Shown here: piece after piece, positions 21,422 through 34,000 of the stretch
How positions within the stretch are numbered: position 1 is the stretch's first letter
Layout of the letters: every line of letters starts with the position of its first letter
Assembly (NCBI GenBank): GCA_022559845.1
Contig: CM040121.1
Location: 345,872,243 to 345,936,242 of the forward strand
Source of the DNA: Amorphophallus konjac
Taxonomy: Eukaryota > Streptophyta > Magnoliopsida > Alismatales > Araceae
Direction of reading: 5' to 3'
DNA: 64,000 nt
Position numbers and translations under genes: made by a program
Notes under the pieces: model-generated
The model's input: the letters and a program-made list of their open reading frames with translations, nothing else
Database searches by the model: none
Told to the model about the DNA's origin: nothing

Positions 21422-23451
21422 TGATGCGGGACGAGACACGGACACGACAAGCTCGCGGTTGTCCCTTAACGAGGGAAGCGTCGGACGTGCACGGTTGAGA
21501 AACCGACAAGAGCTAGGGTGGTCAATTCACACTTTCGTGCCCGGATCGGGTCACGGGACGGTAACGCTCTCTCTCGCAGCAGTGGTGATATAAATATAAA
21601 GCGAGCTACGATCCTAGAACATACTCTCTAGCAGTGGCATAAACAAGTATATATGAAAATAAGCAACTGCAGAGTGTAGGGAGCGAGAACGGTACCTCCA
21701 CGCGCTCGGCGTGGGGAAGACGGACCCGGCCGAAACTCGTACTCCCGGAACAATAGTACACAGTATTACAGCAATACAACTCGCTGCCCACTCCACGCAG
21801 GGAGGTAAAGGGCTACACAATGGGGCCCGGGAGGACTGAATTCGGGTTGACGGGCGGCTTCTCGCGTTGATTCGGCAACACCCGAACTAGTGACGGTGGG
21901 GCCCACGTGCTGTTCGGAGGGGCCGTGTGGGACCCGATGGCACCGCTGTAGTGGAGACACTTGGGGAAGCGTTCCCTGGGCTGGCGGCACGCTGGTTCGT
22001 CGGCCGGACGCCGGGCGGCTCTATTCGGCACCGGTCGGAATGACGAGAATGGGCGCTGCGACCAGCCCCGACGTCGGAATGTGACGAAATTGGCACCGTT
22101 GGAAAGCCGCTTCGAAATACTTCAACCTAGTGGCCTTCAGAAAAATTCATCAGATCTGTATTTTTGATGAGCAAATTTTTAATGCGGCTGTTGTACAATG
22201 TCTGAACTCTCAGACCAGCAGGGAACTTTCCTGAGAACTACCTTTGACCGACATGGGAACGTCTGAATCTGAAGTTGTGGTGTTCATCAAAGTTATAGGA
22301 AATCAAGAAAGGAAATCGGAACTATTTTTTATGAGGATTTTGGAGGTGGCTGTGATGTTTTCGGATTTTTGAACTAGAAGGTGGTCGGATCGGGGAATTG
22401 GCTGAAAGCACTGTAGCAGAGATAGAACACAAATTTTTAAAAATGGATAGGAGGCTGATCAAAAATTAATAAAATTCATGGATGTAGAGGATGATGGACA
22501 GAACGCCCAGTAAAACTGGGAGCCCTAACAAAAATAAAAAAAAAGGTCGGAGATGGGAAACTCAGAGCTACTGTCACTATAGATAGAGACAGGACAGATC
22601 TGGGAGTGATTGAAGACCAAAAATGTAAAAATATCCAACAAAGGATTTGCGACCTGAATTTTTTTTTGGATGATGGGATGGAAGATAGGAACACACCATA
22701 AAACTTGCAGACCAAGAAGAGGCCGTGGCTGATAGCAGGAACTTCGGGAAGAGACTGCTATCTGCCAAGGATAGAACTTCGACGGTGGCTCGATGGCGGT
22801 CCGATGGCGGCACGAACGGCGGCAGCGGCGGCACCGATGAAGATCAGAGGTGGAGAGGGGGAGATAGAAGATGAAATCACTCTAGAACTAGAGGGTTGAG
22901 GAGAGGAAACCAGGGGGAGAGGAAGGGGGCGCACCAAGCTTTCCAACAAAATTTCTGATTTTTCATTAATTTTCACATGAAAATACAAGCTTATATATGA
23001 TTCCAACCAAATCCAACCTCAACCCTTGGATCTAGGGGTGGGGATTGAAGGGCTGGGATGAGGTGTGAATAACACACAAAAACTAATAAAAAAATCAAGG
23101 GGAAGGGGGCGGCCTATTGACCATGTGTAAGGTTGAATGGGGTAGGTGGCCAACCTATTAGAATGTTGACCCCTTTAACCCCATGTGTCCATATGACCAG
23201 CCCACCCTTCTAGATGTCCACCTAGGAAGGCTGACCAGGCCCACAAGGTGACATGGACCAATGGGAAAGGGCTGAGGGCCCCCTTGCTGGTCCTACTGCA
23301 TAATTGCATAAAAACCCACACAATCCATGGGAATGACTCCTTGGCTTATAAAGCCTTACATTTACGTACATACTTTCCCAAAGATATAAACACAAACTAA
23401 AAGGACATAAATGCAATTAAAAAAGTACAGGCTTGGTGTCGATTCCCATCA
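21422..23451 (-). repeat. E 5' LTR, 2.0 kb
   Basis: Near-identical to 16954-19034, with small indels and scattered substitutions. TATA-like GGCTTATAAAGCC at 23343-23355. The last bases, with a chance ATG at 23433, run into D sequence and make an open frame that is only partly D. Confidence 0.9.
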
Positions 23452-23747
23452 GTTACGCTTGGGAAAATCTAGATGACCACCTCTTGGAGCTCTTTAACAT
23501 CAAAACCCCCGTCTTTGATGGATCCTACAACCCAATCCTCTATCTAGATTGGGAGGTTTCTATGGACCAATACTTTAATTGGTACCCCTTGACCGAAGAG
23601 AGGAAAGTGAGGCTAGCCAAAATGCACCTCTCCAAGGAAGCCCAAAGTCGTTGGCTAATTGTTAAGGGCTTAAGGAGGATCCTCGGGCAAGCCCCGATTG
23701 GCACTTGGGAGGGAATGAAGGCCGAGCTTAGGAAGGCCTACGCTCCC
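23452..23747 (+). pseudogene. gag: Element D gag fragment, left of the A2 insertion
   Basis: Open frame through the whole fragment. It encodes a Gag core like that of E: TPVFDGSYNPILYLDWE, MDQYFNWYPLTEERKVRLAK, AQSRWLIVKGLRR and GTWEGMKAELRKAYAP. It stops at the A2 insertion (TSD ctccc, 23743-23747) and continues in the same phase at 47327, beyond A2, with a proline-rich region. Its own start is not visible, because E sits directly upstream. Gag-type capsid role by similarity; D is probably a non-autonomous Ty3/gypsy relative of E and C. Confidence 0.8.
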
Positions 23748-25779
23748 TGTAATACCCCAGATTCTTATCAGATTTTTCGGATCCTTTTCAGAGTGCTTTC
23801 AGATCACTTTTGTAGGTCCTGAGTTGAGTTTTACGATCCACATGGGTTTTTCTCTCGTTCTCTCGTACTAGTTATAGAACTCTGTGGTGAGTTTATTTCT
23901 TAGTTCATCAACTCGTGGATGCCGCAGTTGCGATGTACTCTTTGAGAGGATCGTTTCGACTATTTTTACGTATTTTTCTGAATTAGTCCATTTTCGGGTC
24001 AATTATCAAATTTTTAGAAATTAGGAAAATTTTCTAATTTCTTTCTTTTTCTTTCTTCTTCCTCTTTCCTTTTCTCATTCGCCGCCGTGACTCTCTCTCT
24101 CCCATTTTCTCTCTTCTCTCGCCCTCCCGACTCCGGCTGTAGACGGAGGAGGCACGGGCAAGTAGTGGAGATGCCGTGGGGATGGTCGGGTGCGCGATGG
24201 GATGAGGTTCAGACTGTTTCTGGCGCGATCCCGAACGGTGGATTCAAAGCCGACGGTCGAGCTCACGACATAGTTTTCGACGCAATTTAGTCACTTCGGT
24301 GCACGAAATCTTCGGTGGAGGTAGGGAGATGGATCGCCTACTTCTCTGTTACGTTTCCTCGTAGTTTCACGTTGAACGGTGAGCATCCGAGTGAGTTTCT
24401 TTCAGTTTTGGGAAAACCATGCTTTTGGGTTGTTCGTTGGGTTCACCGGAAAATGGCGACGGTTTTCAGCTAGATCAACATCATTGGAACCCTTAGCATG
24501 TTAGCTTTCCATCCCCGTAAGTTTCATCACGATCGGTCGTCATTTGGGGCCGGTACGAGCCCCGGAACCCCGATGACTCGATTTTGGTCGATTCGTTAGA
24601 ATCGCCCATTTCTTGCATTTTTTATGTTGCATGGACACCTTCTGACCTGTGGAAGGTTATTTTTGTCCATTAGGTTTGTTTCCTCTGCGTTTAGATGCGT
24701 ATGGGGCGTGGAACGACCGAGATCGACCATTTCCCCCATTTTCCAGCCGTATCGTGCTTGCGGTCGTTTCAGAGACCGCTATAGGTCTCTAGCGGCCCCA
24801 CGATGGACCGCCACACTCCATAGTGTGTCGGTCAGTTGTATGTCGGTTCGAGTTTGTGGCCCTAGTTCTGACCACCATTGTGCTGTAGCAGGCTATCCTT
24901 AGACTACTACGGTGTATTTGACGTTAGTCATTATTTTAAGTCGGTTGGCCTTGGCGGCCCAACCTTCATGCGTTTCTTCCTTGTAGCGCGCCCTTCTTAG
25001 GCCGCTACAGTCCGTTCGTCATAGGTCACTGTTTTAGGGCGGTTAGTGTGGCGGTTCATTCTTTGACCGCCTTAGTCCGTGTAACGCGTCTTTATTAGAC
25101 CGCTATAGTGGTTTGACTGAATAGGTCAGTTCAGGGTTGACTGGGTATAGCAGCCTAATCCATGACCGCTACAGTCACCTAGCAGCCCATTCTTTGACCG
25201 CCAGAGTCATTCTTCCATTTAATTCCTGTGTGTCGTTTCTCGATGTATTGGTTTCCATGTATCTTGGCTTGACCTCGTGGTTTGCCCATCGTCCCGTGGA
25301 TGTCTTTTCATGTCCTATGAGGGCCATGACCATGTGATCAGATAGCCAGGTGTACCTTGCTATTCATTAGGTTCTGGTCAACCTGGTGTGACCCAGTGGT
25401 TGACAAGTAACCTTGTGTGTGTCTCGGCTATTCTGTATAGATCGGGACAGTGGTTCTAGACGCTTTGAGGTATCGTCTAACCTCGGTTAGCATATCCAGT
25501 TGTGTTGAGGGTCTTGGTGATTCCTCCAGTCTCCGTGAGTCGTTTCCTCCGGATGTGTCATTTTCTCTGGCTTAGGAATTCACCGATTGGAGGCTTGTTT
25601 CGCTTTGTACGATGATCTTGACCCCAAGTCTTCTGACTCAAGGATCGTTGTATTATCAAGTCTAGTTGCCCTGTCCTGAGTCTGCTGGCAGTTGGTATGC
25701 TGCTTTGGTGCTTTATAGTACGTGCGACAATGCTTTCTTGGCTTGTTTGTACTCCAGCACTCGTGTTTTAGAGTCTTTG
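23748..25779 (+). repeat. A2 5' LTR, part 1
   Basis: Begins TGTAATACCCCAG. It contains hairpins such as GTAGCG/CGCTAC (24983-24988/25003-25008) and GGCGGT/ACCGCC (25050-25055/25066-25071). It ends at ctttg (25775-25779), the left target duplication of C; the matching right copy is ctctg (32286-32290). Confidence 0.85.
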
Positions 25780-28183
25780 TGATGTGACACCACCTTGGGG
25801 GTGATAGTCACAAGATCAAAGACCGCTTGGACCTAGCAAGCAAGCAATGCAACGGACCGGCAACTTCACTCGAGCGGACTCACCCGCTTGGCGAACACTA
25901 GGGCCCGTAGACAAACCGGTGATGGTGGAGAGTGTCCGAAGTGGGACCTCACCTTTCCGGGGAATTGGCTAGCTTGGGATGGACCCCTAAGGGCCTAGGA
26001 TGACCAATTCCGTGAGCAGCCAGCACGCCAAGGGTGTTGGTTGTTGGGTCGCTCTCTCAACTCACTCTGTGGTGGTCACTCAATTATAAGCAAATTCGGG
26101 ATCAGGCACACTCTTACCGTCGACGGAGCAACCAAAAATAGTACTAAACTAAGCAATTAAGGGCCAGCAATGAGAAGTGTTTCGAAGCTCACTTGACCGG
26201 CGTGAATACACTGGTCCCGGTCAGAGACGTGGGTGAGCGGGGAAGTGTGGGCTATCTGCACGCCGCGCCGATGACGCTTCAGCCGCTGACCTGCTAGTAC
26301 AAGCACTACACCCTCGCAGAGGGGGGATCTCGGGGTGGGGGTTAAGAGATTTACAATCAAACACTACCTCCACGCAGGGAGGGGCTGTAAGCCGGCATGG
26401 CGGGGACTGGGAGTGAAGCTAGAAAACCGTTGTGCCGAGCTCCGCCGGTGCTGCCAGCTTCTGGATCCGCCGGACAGACAGTCTAAGATGGTGCCGCCAC
26501 GATCACTACTGAACTCCGAATAGGCTGCAACTGGTGCCGAAATTCTCTGACTTGACCCAGAAAGATGCCTAAATTTTCTTGGAAATTCGTGACGATGCTG
26601 CTGGCTGGGGCAGAGCCTGGAACAGGGCTGGCCTACGCTGGTTCTAGTTGCTCCCATGGTGTTATTGCTGGAAGACGGGGGTGCCACGAAGAGTCCCATG
26701 CTCTGTTGGAGGCGAGACTGGTACCGATGAGATCGTGGACGAGTCTTTTTTCTGTCGGGATTAACGGTGCCATCAGCAGATGTCGGAGCACATCCTGAAG
26801 GCCCGAACAACAGGGATGTGTCGGTTTTGGCTCAGGAAAACTGACCTGATGCACTTGGCATGGAAATTTTGAAACTTTTGATGCCGAGGTCCAAAATTAG
26901 TTCTACTTCTTGGGGATGGGAGAGGATTTAAAGGAGAAGCCCTCAGCCAAGTTTCATGCCCAGATCTGCAAGGGAGTGGCCATGGTCGAACTTGATCTGG
27001 AGCTCTGGTTCTCTGCCTGAGTGGTTCTATGCAGTCGAGGAAGAATCGCTCTCACGGGCAGCTCGGTGCTTGGACGATTACGAAACAACCTCGCTTGGAA
27101 AGCTCTCTGGATGACCTTTCCAGAGGTATATGACTTGCCACCAGAAGGATCGGGGAAGGGCTAGAGACGATGCTGCTTCCAGGACCCTAGCTTGCTGCCT
27201 GCGAACTGCTGCTGGAGTTGCAACCTGCCGATGGGAAATGGAGTAGGACGGGGGGCGAAATGGGGGTGGATGAGTGTGGGGTGAACCCTGGATGTGAGGG
27301 GGTCTGGGAGGGGGTGATCCAAGGTGAGGGAGTGGCAAAATGGGGGCTAGAAGGAGGTCTAGCAGGTGGAGGGAGGGGAAGCTGCGAATTTGGTGTTGGG
27401 AGGGGATAGGGAAGGAGTATTTGAAAATGGGTTTAAGGGTGGGATTAATTTCTGGTCTTGGGGGTGGGAAGAGGTGTGTGGGGAAGGGAAAAGGATGCTT
27501 GGGGAGTGGAGAATTCTCCCTTGGGAGATGAGAGAGGTGCTTGGGGAAGGGGAGTGGGTGGTTGGTGGTTGGAGGGTAGAGTGGGGATAGGTGGAGGCTA
27601 CCTTGGGGATGGGGTGGAGTAAAGAGAGGGGTTGCAGGGAGTTGGAGTGGCTTTAATGGAGGAGGAAGGGAGAGATAAAGTGGTTGGGAGGGAGGAGAGA
27701 GAAAGGGACACCCCCTCTTAGAGAGAGAGAGGGGGGGAATCCACCCCTTAGAGAGAGAGAGGGAGAGAGAGATGGAGAATCCACTCCAATTACACTAGAA
27801 CACTCAATTTTTTTGATTGACCAAAAGATTACAAATGAGGGAGTGGGGTGGCCTATTTATAGGCACTCATATTTTCCTAGGACTAAAATGACCCTGACTA
27901 AACAACTAATGACCAAAGCAGTCGAAGGGAGGGCGCCCCTGGGCCAAGCCCACTAATTGGGCCCAATAGACAACTTAATTAACCACATGACTCAAGACTT
28001 AGGTAAATGACCCTTATACCTAGGTACCAGACTCAAATAAAGGGAAAATTACATAGTTTATGACTCAAATAAAATATTAAAATTATATGAATAGACTCAG
28101 AAAAATGTGAAGAACACAATGACGTAAACCGTCGATCCATCAGAGCTTCACAAAATGTGGAGGGGTAAGTGATGCCCCCATTA
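25780..28183 (-). repeat. C 3' LTR, 2.4 kb
   Basis: Plus strand TGATGTGACACCACC to GATGCCCCCATTA (canonical CATCA in the other copy). Includes a GA-rich run (about 27694-27775) and palindromic TATA-like GCCTATTTATAGGC at 27851-27864. Confidence 0.9.
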
Positions 28184-29830
28184 TACCCCCAGGGTGGGGA
28201 GAACTCGACCCCGTCGAGTATGGGTCCACCGGGGAAGTGGTACACCAAATGCAGCTCCGGGCGAGCCACGATCTCCAAACTCAACCCCGCGTCCATGGCC
28301 GGGGGATGGCGCTTCAGCTTCACAAAGTGGCACGCACACACCCTCATGCTGGCAATGATACCTTGCTTGCCTAGTATTACCTCCGTGTGTACACGTCGGG
28401 CTCTCGAGCTGATTTGTGGTGGCCCTCCGAGGGTGTCCCTCTTACAGGAAGGTATAGGCTCAAAGCACTCACTAGGATCCACCGCGGTGCCCATATAGGG
28501 TGCCGCATCCGCCACGTGAAAAATGGGGTGAATCCCAAAACCCATCGATAAGTCCAACCCGTAAGCCGGGTTTCCAAAGCCACTCAGAACTTGGCAAGGT
28601 CCAAGTCCTCCTGCCCTCGATATGGGGGTGGCCCTAGAGTAGAGCCACTCCAATACCATCATCATCAGATTGTCTACTTGGAATTTCAAGTGGCGCTCTT
28701 GAGCTTTTGCCCACTCGTCATGAATTTCACCGCTTGTTGCTTGATACTTGCTTGAATGCTCATGCCATGTACTACGATGCGGTGTGGGTGTGAAGTGTGG
28801 GGTATGCAAAGGTGGACCAGGGCAACCATAAGTGGACCTATCATGCATTGTAGCCATGTATACTTTGATGGACCTAGGAGGGCCGGGCATCCATAGGTGA
28901 ACCTATCATGCCTTGGGGTGACAAATGTCGGGGGACCCGAACATCCATGTATGCTCCTTTCATGCGTAAGACCTATGACGAATGGGGGAGGACCAGCACA
29001 TCCAAATGTGAGCCAGTTATGTATTGGGCCTAAAGTGTGTGTGACATGTATGAGATGACTGGGCTTGTGTCCCTTGTCGATTGATGTGATATGCCAAGAT
29101 AGGTGCACTCTTATCCTACAGGTGACGGCCATGTGTGTGGGTATGGAGTGGTCCTTGAGCTCCTACTTGTAAGGATCGAAGGGGTAAAAGAAGGTATGTA
29201 TGATGGAGTGGGGCACTTCCTTATTTCTTAGGTGTATTTCACCCATGGTCATGGTTCCCTTGGAGTGGTCCCGGTCTTGGGAGAGGTGGGCTTGGTCTAA
29301 CATGGTTGGTTGGGGTAGGAAAAGGTTGGTGGTGAGTAAGGTGGGTGGGTATATGAAGGGATCGAAGGGGTCATGGTAAGGGTCACCTAGGGAGAGGAAC
29401 TCTAGGTGGGGTTTATGGTTGGGTGGGAAACAAGGGGTTTGTCTCTCCTTAGTTTGAGTGTGGGTGTCCTTCAGTGGATGGGTAATGTTGGAACAAACAC
29501 CCTCATTCTTTGGGACTTCCATGGCCAAGCTTGTGTCTCTAGCATGGATGATTTTGGTAGGAGTTTGGGTTGGTGGAGCTGGAGGGTGTGATGACATGCG
29601 GTTAGGGGGGGTTGTTTGAGGGATCATTGGTAGAGTGTGGGGCTCCCGTGGAGGGGTGGAAGTGGCATGCTTGGTGGGGTAAGGGACGGAGGGTGACGGA
29701 TACACGCATGGGCCATATTTTTCGTAGAAGGCTGTGGGTGACTTGGCTCACTCCTTCAACATCCCTATGACAAGCTTATCCCACGCATTCATCTTGGGAA
29801 GGGGGTAGTGGAGCGGGGAGGGGTGATCCT
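28184..29830 (-). pseudogene. C internal coding remnant: proline-rich, DPFDP and HDRxxxGCPGPP-repeat regions
   Basis: Several minus-strand frames, broken by stops and shifts, align piecewise with D. First comes a short start, MNAWDKLVIGMLKE-stop (about 29795). Then a proline/threonine-rich stretch (29705-29480), HDPFDP...FDPYK (29370-29163), and a stretch with four degenerate units of the form H-D-R-x-x-[TF]-[YFH]-G-C-[PAS]-G-P-P (about 29020-28800). It ends GPILDGVEFSPPWGY next to the polypurine tract (28240-28190). I do not recognise the protein family. The repeat units and terminal motif are shared with D, so this was once coding. No zinc knuckle or catalytic motif is visible. Confidence 0.6.
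28203..28219 (-). other. C hairpin upstream of the polypurine tract
   Basis: Minus strand ACTCGAC-GGG-GTCGAGT, arms identical to those in D (49562-49578) and E (19055-19071). The downstream tract reads CCCACCCTGGGGGTA on the minus strand. Confidence 0.75.
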
Positions 29831-29892
29831 TCTAGACTCAATGACGATGCAATGCCCAAGGACTAGACTTAGTAGAGACAAGTCTAAAACTT

Positions 29893-29904
29893 GCTCTGAT
29901 ACCA
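29893..29904 (-). other. C primer-binding site (tRNA-iMet)
   Basis: Minus strand TGGTATCAGAGC next to the 5' LTR end at 29907. Confidence 0.9.
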
Positions 29905-29906
29905 CT

Positions 29907-32285
29907 TGATGTGACACCACCTTGGGAGTGATATTCACAAGATCGAAGACCGCTCGGACCTAGCAAGCAAGCAATGCAACAGACCGGCAACTTCACTCGA
30001 GCGGATTCACCCGCTTGGCGCACACTAGTGCCCGTAGGCAAACCGGTGATGGTGGAGAGGGTCCGAAGTGGAACTTCGCCTTTCCAGGGAATTGGCTAGC
30101 TTGGGATGGACCCCTAAGGGCCTAGGATGCCCAATTCCACCGGCGGCCAGGGTCGCTCTCTCAAATCACTCCGCGGTGGTTGCTCAATTATAAGCAAATT
30201 CAGGATCGGGCACTCTCTTACCGCCGATGGAGCAACCAAAAACAATACTAAACTAAGCAATTAAGGGCCAGAAATGAAAAGTGTTCCGAAGCTCACCTGA
30301 CCGGCGTGAATACATCGATCCCGGTCGGAGACGTGGGCGAGCGGGGAAGCGTGGGCTATCTACACGACGCGCAGATGATGCTTCAGCCGCTGACCTGCTA
30401 GTACAAGCACTACACCCTCGCAGAGGGGGGATCTCGGGGTGGAGGTTAAGAGATTTACAATCAAACACTACCTCCACACAGGGAGGGGCTGTAATCCAAC
30501 TAGGCGGGGAGTGGGAGTGAAGCTAGAAAACCGTTGTGCCGAGCTCCGCCGGTGCTGCCAGCTTCTGGAACCGTTGGACAGACAGTCGATGATGGTGCCG
30601 TCACGATCACTACCAAACTCCGAATAGGCTGCAACCGGTGCTGAAATTCTCTGACTTGACCCAGGAAGACGTCTGACTTTTCTTGGAATTTTGTGACGAT
30701 GCCGCTGGCCGGGGTAGAGCCTGGAACAGGGCTGGCCTATGCTGGTTTTGGTTGCTCCCAGGGTGTTGTTGCTGGAAGACAGGGGCGCCACGAACAGTCC
30801 CATGCTTTGTTGGAGGCAAGGCTTGTACCAATGCGATTGTGGACAAGTCTTCTTTCCGTCGGGACCAACGGTGCCATCGGCAGATGTCGGAGCTGATCGT
30901 GAAGGCCCGAACAAAAGGGATGTGTCGGTTCTGGCTCAGGAAAACTGACATGATGCACTTGGAATGGAAAGTCTGAAACTTTTGATGCCGAGGTCCAAAC
31001 TTAGTTCTGCTTCTTGGGGATAGGAGAGGACTTGAAGGAGAAGCACTCAGCCAAGTTTCGCGCCCAGATCTACAAGGGATTGTCCATGGTTGAACTTGAT
31101 CTGGAGCTCTGGTTCTCTGCCTAAGTGGTTCTGCGCAGTCGAGGAAGAATCACTCTCACGGGCAGCTCAGTGCTTGGATGATGACGAAACCACCTCGCCT
31201 AGAAAGCTCTCTGGACAACCTTTCCAGAGGTATATGACTTGCCACCAGAAGGATCGGGGAAGGGCTAGAGATGATGCTGCTTCCAGGACCCTAGCTTGCT
31301 GCCTACGAACTGCTGCTGGAGCTGCAACCTGCCGATGGGAAATGGAGTAGGACGGGGGGCGAAATGGGGGTGGATGAGTGTGGGGAGAACCCTGGCTGTG
31401 AGGGGGTCTGGGAGGGGGTGATCCAAGGTGAGGGAGTGGCAAAATGGGGGCTGGAAGGAGGTCTAGCAGGTGGAGGGAGGGGAAGCTGCGAATTTGGTGT
31501 TGGGAGGGGATAGGGAAGGAGTATTTGAAAATGGGTTTAAGGGTGTGATTAATTTCGGGTCTTGGGGGTGGGAAGAGGTGTGTGGGGAAGGGAAAAGGAT
31601 GCTTGGGGAGTGGAGAATTCTCCCTTGGGAGATGAGAGAGGTGCTTGGGGAAGGGGAGTGGGTGGTTGGTGGTTGGAGGGTGGAGTGGGGATAGGTGGAG
31701 GCTACCTTGGGGATGGGGTGGAGTAAAGAGAGGGGTTATGGGGAGTTGGAGTAGCTTTAATGGAGGGGGAAGGCAGAGAGAAAGTGGTTGGGAGGGAGGA
31801 GAGAGAAAGGGGCACCCCCTCTTAGAGAGATAGAGGGGGGGAATCCACCCCTTAGAGAGAGAGGGAGAGAGAGATAGAGAATCCACTCCAATTGCACTAG
31901 AACACTCAATTTTTTTGATTGACCAAAAGATTACAAATGAAGGAGTGGGGTGGCCTATTTATAGGCACTCATATTTTCCTAGGACTAAAATGACCCTGAC
32001 TAAACAACTAATGACCAAAGCAGTCGAAGGGAGGGTGCCCCTGGGCCAAGCCCACTAGTTGGGCCTAATAGACAACTTAATTAACCACCTGACTCAAGAC
32101 TTAGGTAAATGACCCTTATACCTAGGTACCGGACTCAAATAAAAGAAAAATTACATAGTTTATGACTCAAATGAAATATAAAAATTACATGAATAGACTC
32201 AGAAAAATGTGAAGAACACAATGGCGCAAATCGTCAATCCATCAGAGCTTCGTAAAATGTGGAGGGGTAAGTGATGCCCCCATCA
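29907..32285 (-). repeat. C 5' LTR, 2.4 kb
   Basis: Matches 25780-28183 with scattered differences and a short deletion near 30147. TATA-like GCCTATTTATAGGC at 31953-31966. Confidence 0.9.
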
Positions 32286-33583
32286 CTCTGTGTCTAGTGA
32301 GCCTCCACTAGTCGTAGCCTCACGACCTCGAGTGTCGGTCCACCTGGGAGTAGGGGGTACGGTAGTTCCCGATATACAGTTTTTAAGCTAGTTCAGTGGG
32401 CCCCTGCTTAACGGTAGTGTCCTGCTGGGGGGGAAAACTAGCTAGAGGCCCGGCTCTAGGCAAGAGTCGGTGTGTGCACACGTGGTCAGGGGCGTTGGAC
32501 TGGCGCCGACGGGCGTGACCCAGACTAGTCACTCGTTACTGTAGTTTCTGTTCTAGTTCTGTGTGTATCTCTATCTCCATCGTTCTCGGTGTCCGTAGCG
32601 AGATACTTGTGGCACAGTATAAGACGTCAGTGGACGCATCTGGCTATTCTTCTAGTGAGGAGGTACTTCCGTCACTTGACATGTGACTCTCGCATTTCTC
32701 GTACGTCGTGACCTTCCCAGGCTAGTCTTTTCTTGACTTTACCCGAGGTCAGCTCTGTGTAGCGTGCATGACGATCTAGTCATGTATGCGTCTGTGTCTG
32801 TTGTCTATCTAGGTCTTTTCTTGGGCTTTTGCCTGGTTTCGTGGGCTTTAGCCTTTGGGCTAATGTTCAGCTGACGGATTGATAACTCCTGACTTTGTGA
32901 GATCAGGGTTCACCTTCCTGTTGTTGTTCGGAGTAGCTTAGGGAGCCATACTTCCTTCGACATCCGTATTTCTTCAGGTATGGTCTCTTTCTCTTCCCCT
33001 TTGCTCTTCCCTTTTCCTTTGGCTGCTTCTACTACTGTTCTTCCTGCTTTCTTTTACAACATTCTAGTTGTAGTTTACCTTTTCCTGCTTTAGTACTACT
33101 CTTGTTTTAGCTATTGTTCCGTGTTACTGTGTGTTTTTCAGTGGGGATCCGCGTGACCCCTACCGAGTCAGTGACACGAGGCTCACCCCTACTTTTCAGG
33201 TGTGGTTGTTTCTTGTTCCTTGCAGTTCCTAGTGTGGTGAGTTCGTAGTTGCCAACTTTATCTGCGTCGGGCTTCCCCTGACCTCAGAGTACGTTTTTCT
33301 TTTTGTTAGACTGTACTTATCTTTCCTTTGGACTGGACTCTGGTATAATTATTAATTTGAACTGTTAATTAAAAAGTAATTTTATTTCTTCTACTTTAGC
33401 AAACCTGATTAATGAAATTTAATTGCTTACTGTTATATCTGTGACTTCAATGTACTACACGATAATCCTTTTATCCCTTCGGAGCTTTACCGCTCTTGGG
33501 AGGCTTTACAGGTTCCAAGTGGTATCGGGTCTACTCGGTTGTCCTATTAGGTATATCCAGTATCCGGAGTCCGTGTCGTCACA
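32286..33583 (+). repeat. A2 5' LTR, part 2
   Basis: Starts with the duplicated target ctctg and ends GTCGTCACA. Collinear with about 46016-47321 of the 3' LTR. Several pyrimidine-tract/CAG sequences resemble splice acceptors (for example near 32975 and 33200). Confidence 0.85.
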
Positions 33584-34000
33584 GGTGGTATCCGAGCGTT
33601 GTTGTGTGAAAGTACATGGGAATACGAGATATACAGTATCCAGAGTCCTGAAAGTCCAGTACAGTCTTTTGTTGGCTTAGGTTTTGCGATTCCTTATTGT
33701 TTTATTTTATCGATTGTTGTTACCTTGGCATGGGTCATGTCTCCTTTCCCTGTGAGACGTGAACGACATTGCCTTGTTTCGGAGGTGTCAGACTTGTGTT
33801 CACTTGTGTGCCATGCTCGTCCCTTGGATCGATTTCCCTTGAGATCCAGAGTGTGTGCTTGTGATGATGGTCTGGAGGTGTTCCTCTGAATTATGTTTTT
33901 CGAGATTCGTGTTATTTCAAGTTGTGTCTTTGGGTTTGTTCTTCCCTGCTTCTTCTTGTTCATTCCTTAAATTTTGAAGATAAAATTTCTTGAGGTAGGC
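33584..34000 (+). other. A2 internal region, 0.4 kb, non-coding
   Basis: Opens with a degenerate PBS (TGGTATCCGAGC, 33586-33597). The first half aligns with the A1 leader (minus strand 205-1), so the 5' leader is retained. It then passes to a T-rich 3' end, gaagataaaatttcttgaggtagg, before the 3' LTR, whose first base is mutated (CGTAATACTC at 34001). No Gag or Pol sequence; everything between leader and 3' end is gone. Confidence 0.8.

Larger units (their letters stand above)
16954..23451 (-). mobile_element. Element E: gag-only LTR retrotransposon (TR-GAG-like)
   Basis: Complete on the minus strand: 5' LTR 21422-23451, PBS 21407-21418, gag 21098-19464, polypurine tract 19035-19046, 3' LTR 16954-19034. 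The internal region is only about 2.4 kb and encodes Gag alone, with no protease, RT or integrase, as in the plant TR-GAG class that depends on enzymes from other elements. Flanks attac (16949-16953) and gttac (23452-23456) look like a 5-bp target duplication with one mismatch. The right flank is element D; the left flank abuts B1's LTR. Confidence 0.88.
25780..32285 (-). mobile_element. Element C: non-autonomous LTR element with unknown protein, related to D
   Basis: Minus strand: 5' LTR 29907-32285, PBS 29893-29904, internal 28184-29906, polypurine tract about 28186-28198, 3' LTR 25780-28183. Target duplication ctttg/ctctg in the A2 LTR (the undisturbed copy at about 46015 reads ctcta). The internal region (1.7 kb) lacks protease, RT, RNase H and integrase and most of Gag. 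It does share with D a proline-rich part, a DPFDP region and a repeated H-D-R...GC-P-G-P-P motif. Best read as a deletion derivative of a D-like gag element. Confidence 0.85.

Noticed and set aside
23433..23451. ATG start for the D Gag frame
   Set aside because: It lies in the end of the E LTR; D begins at 23452.
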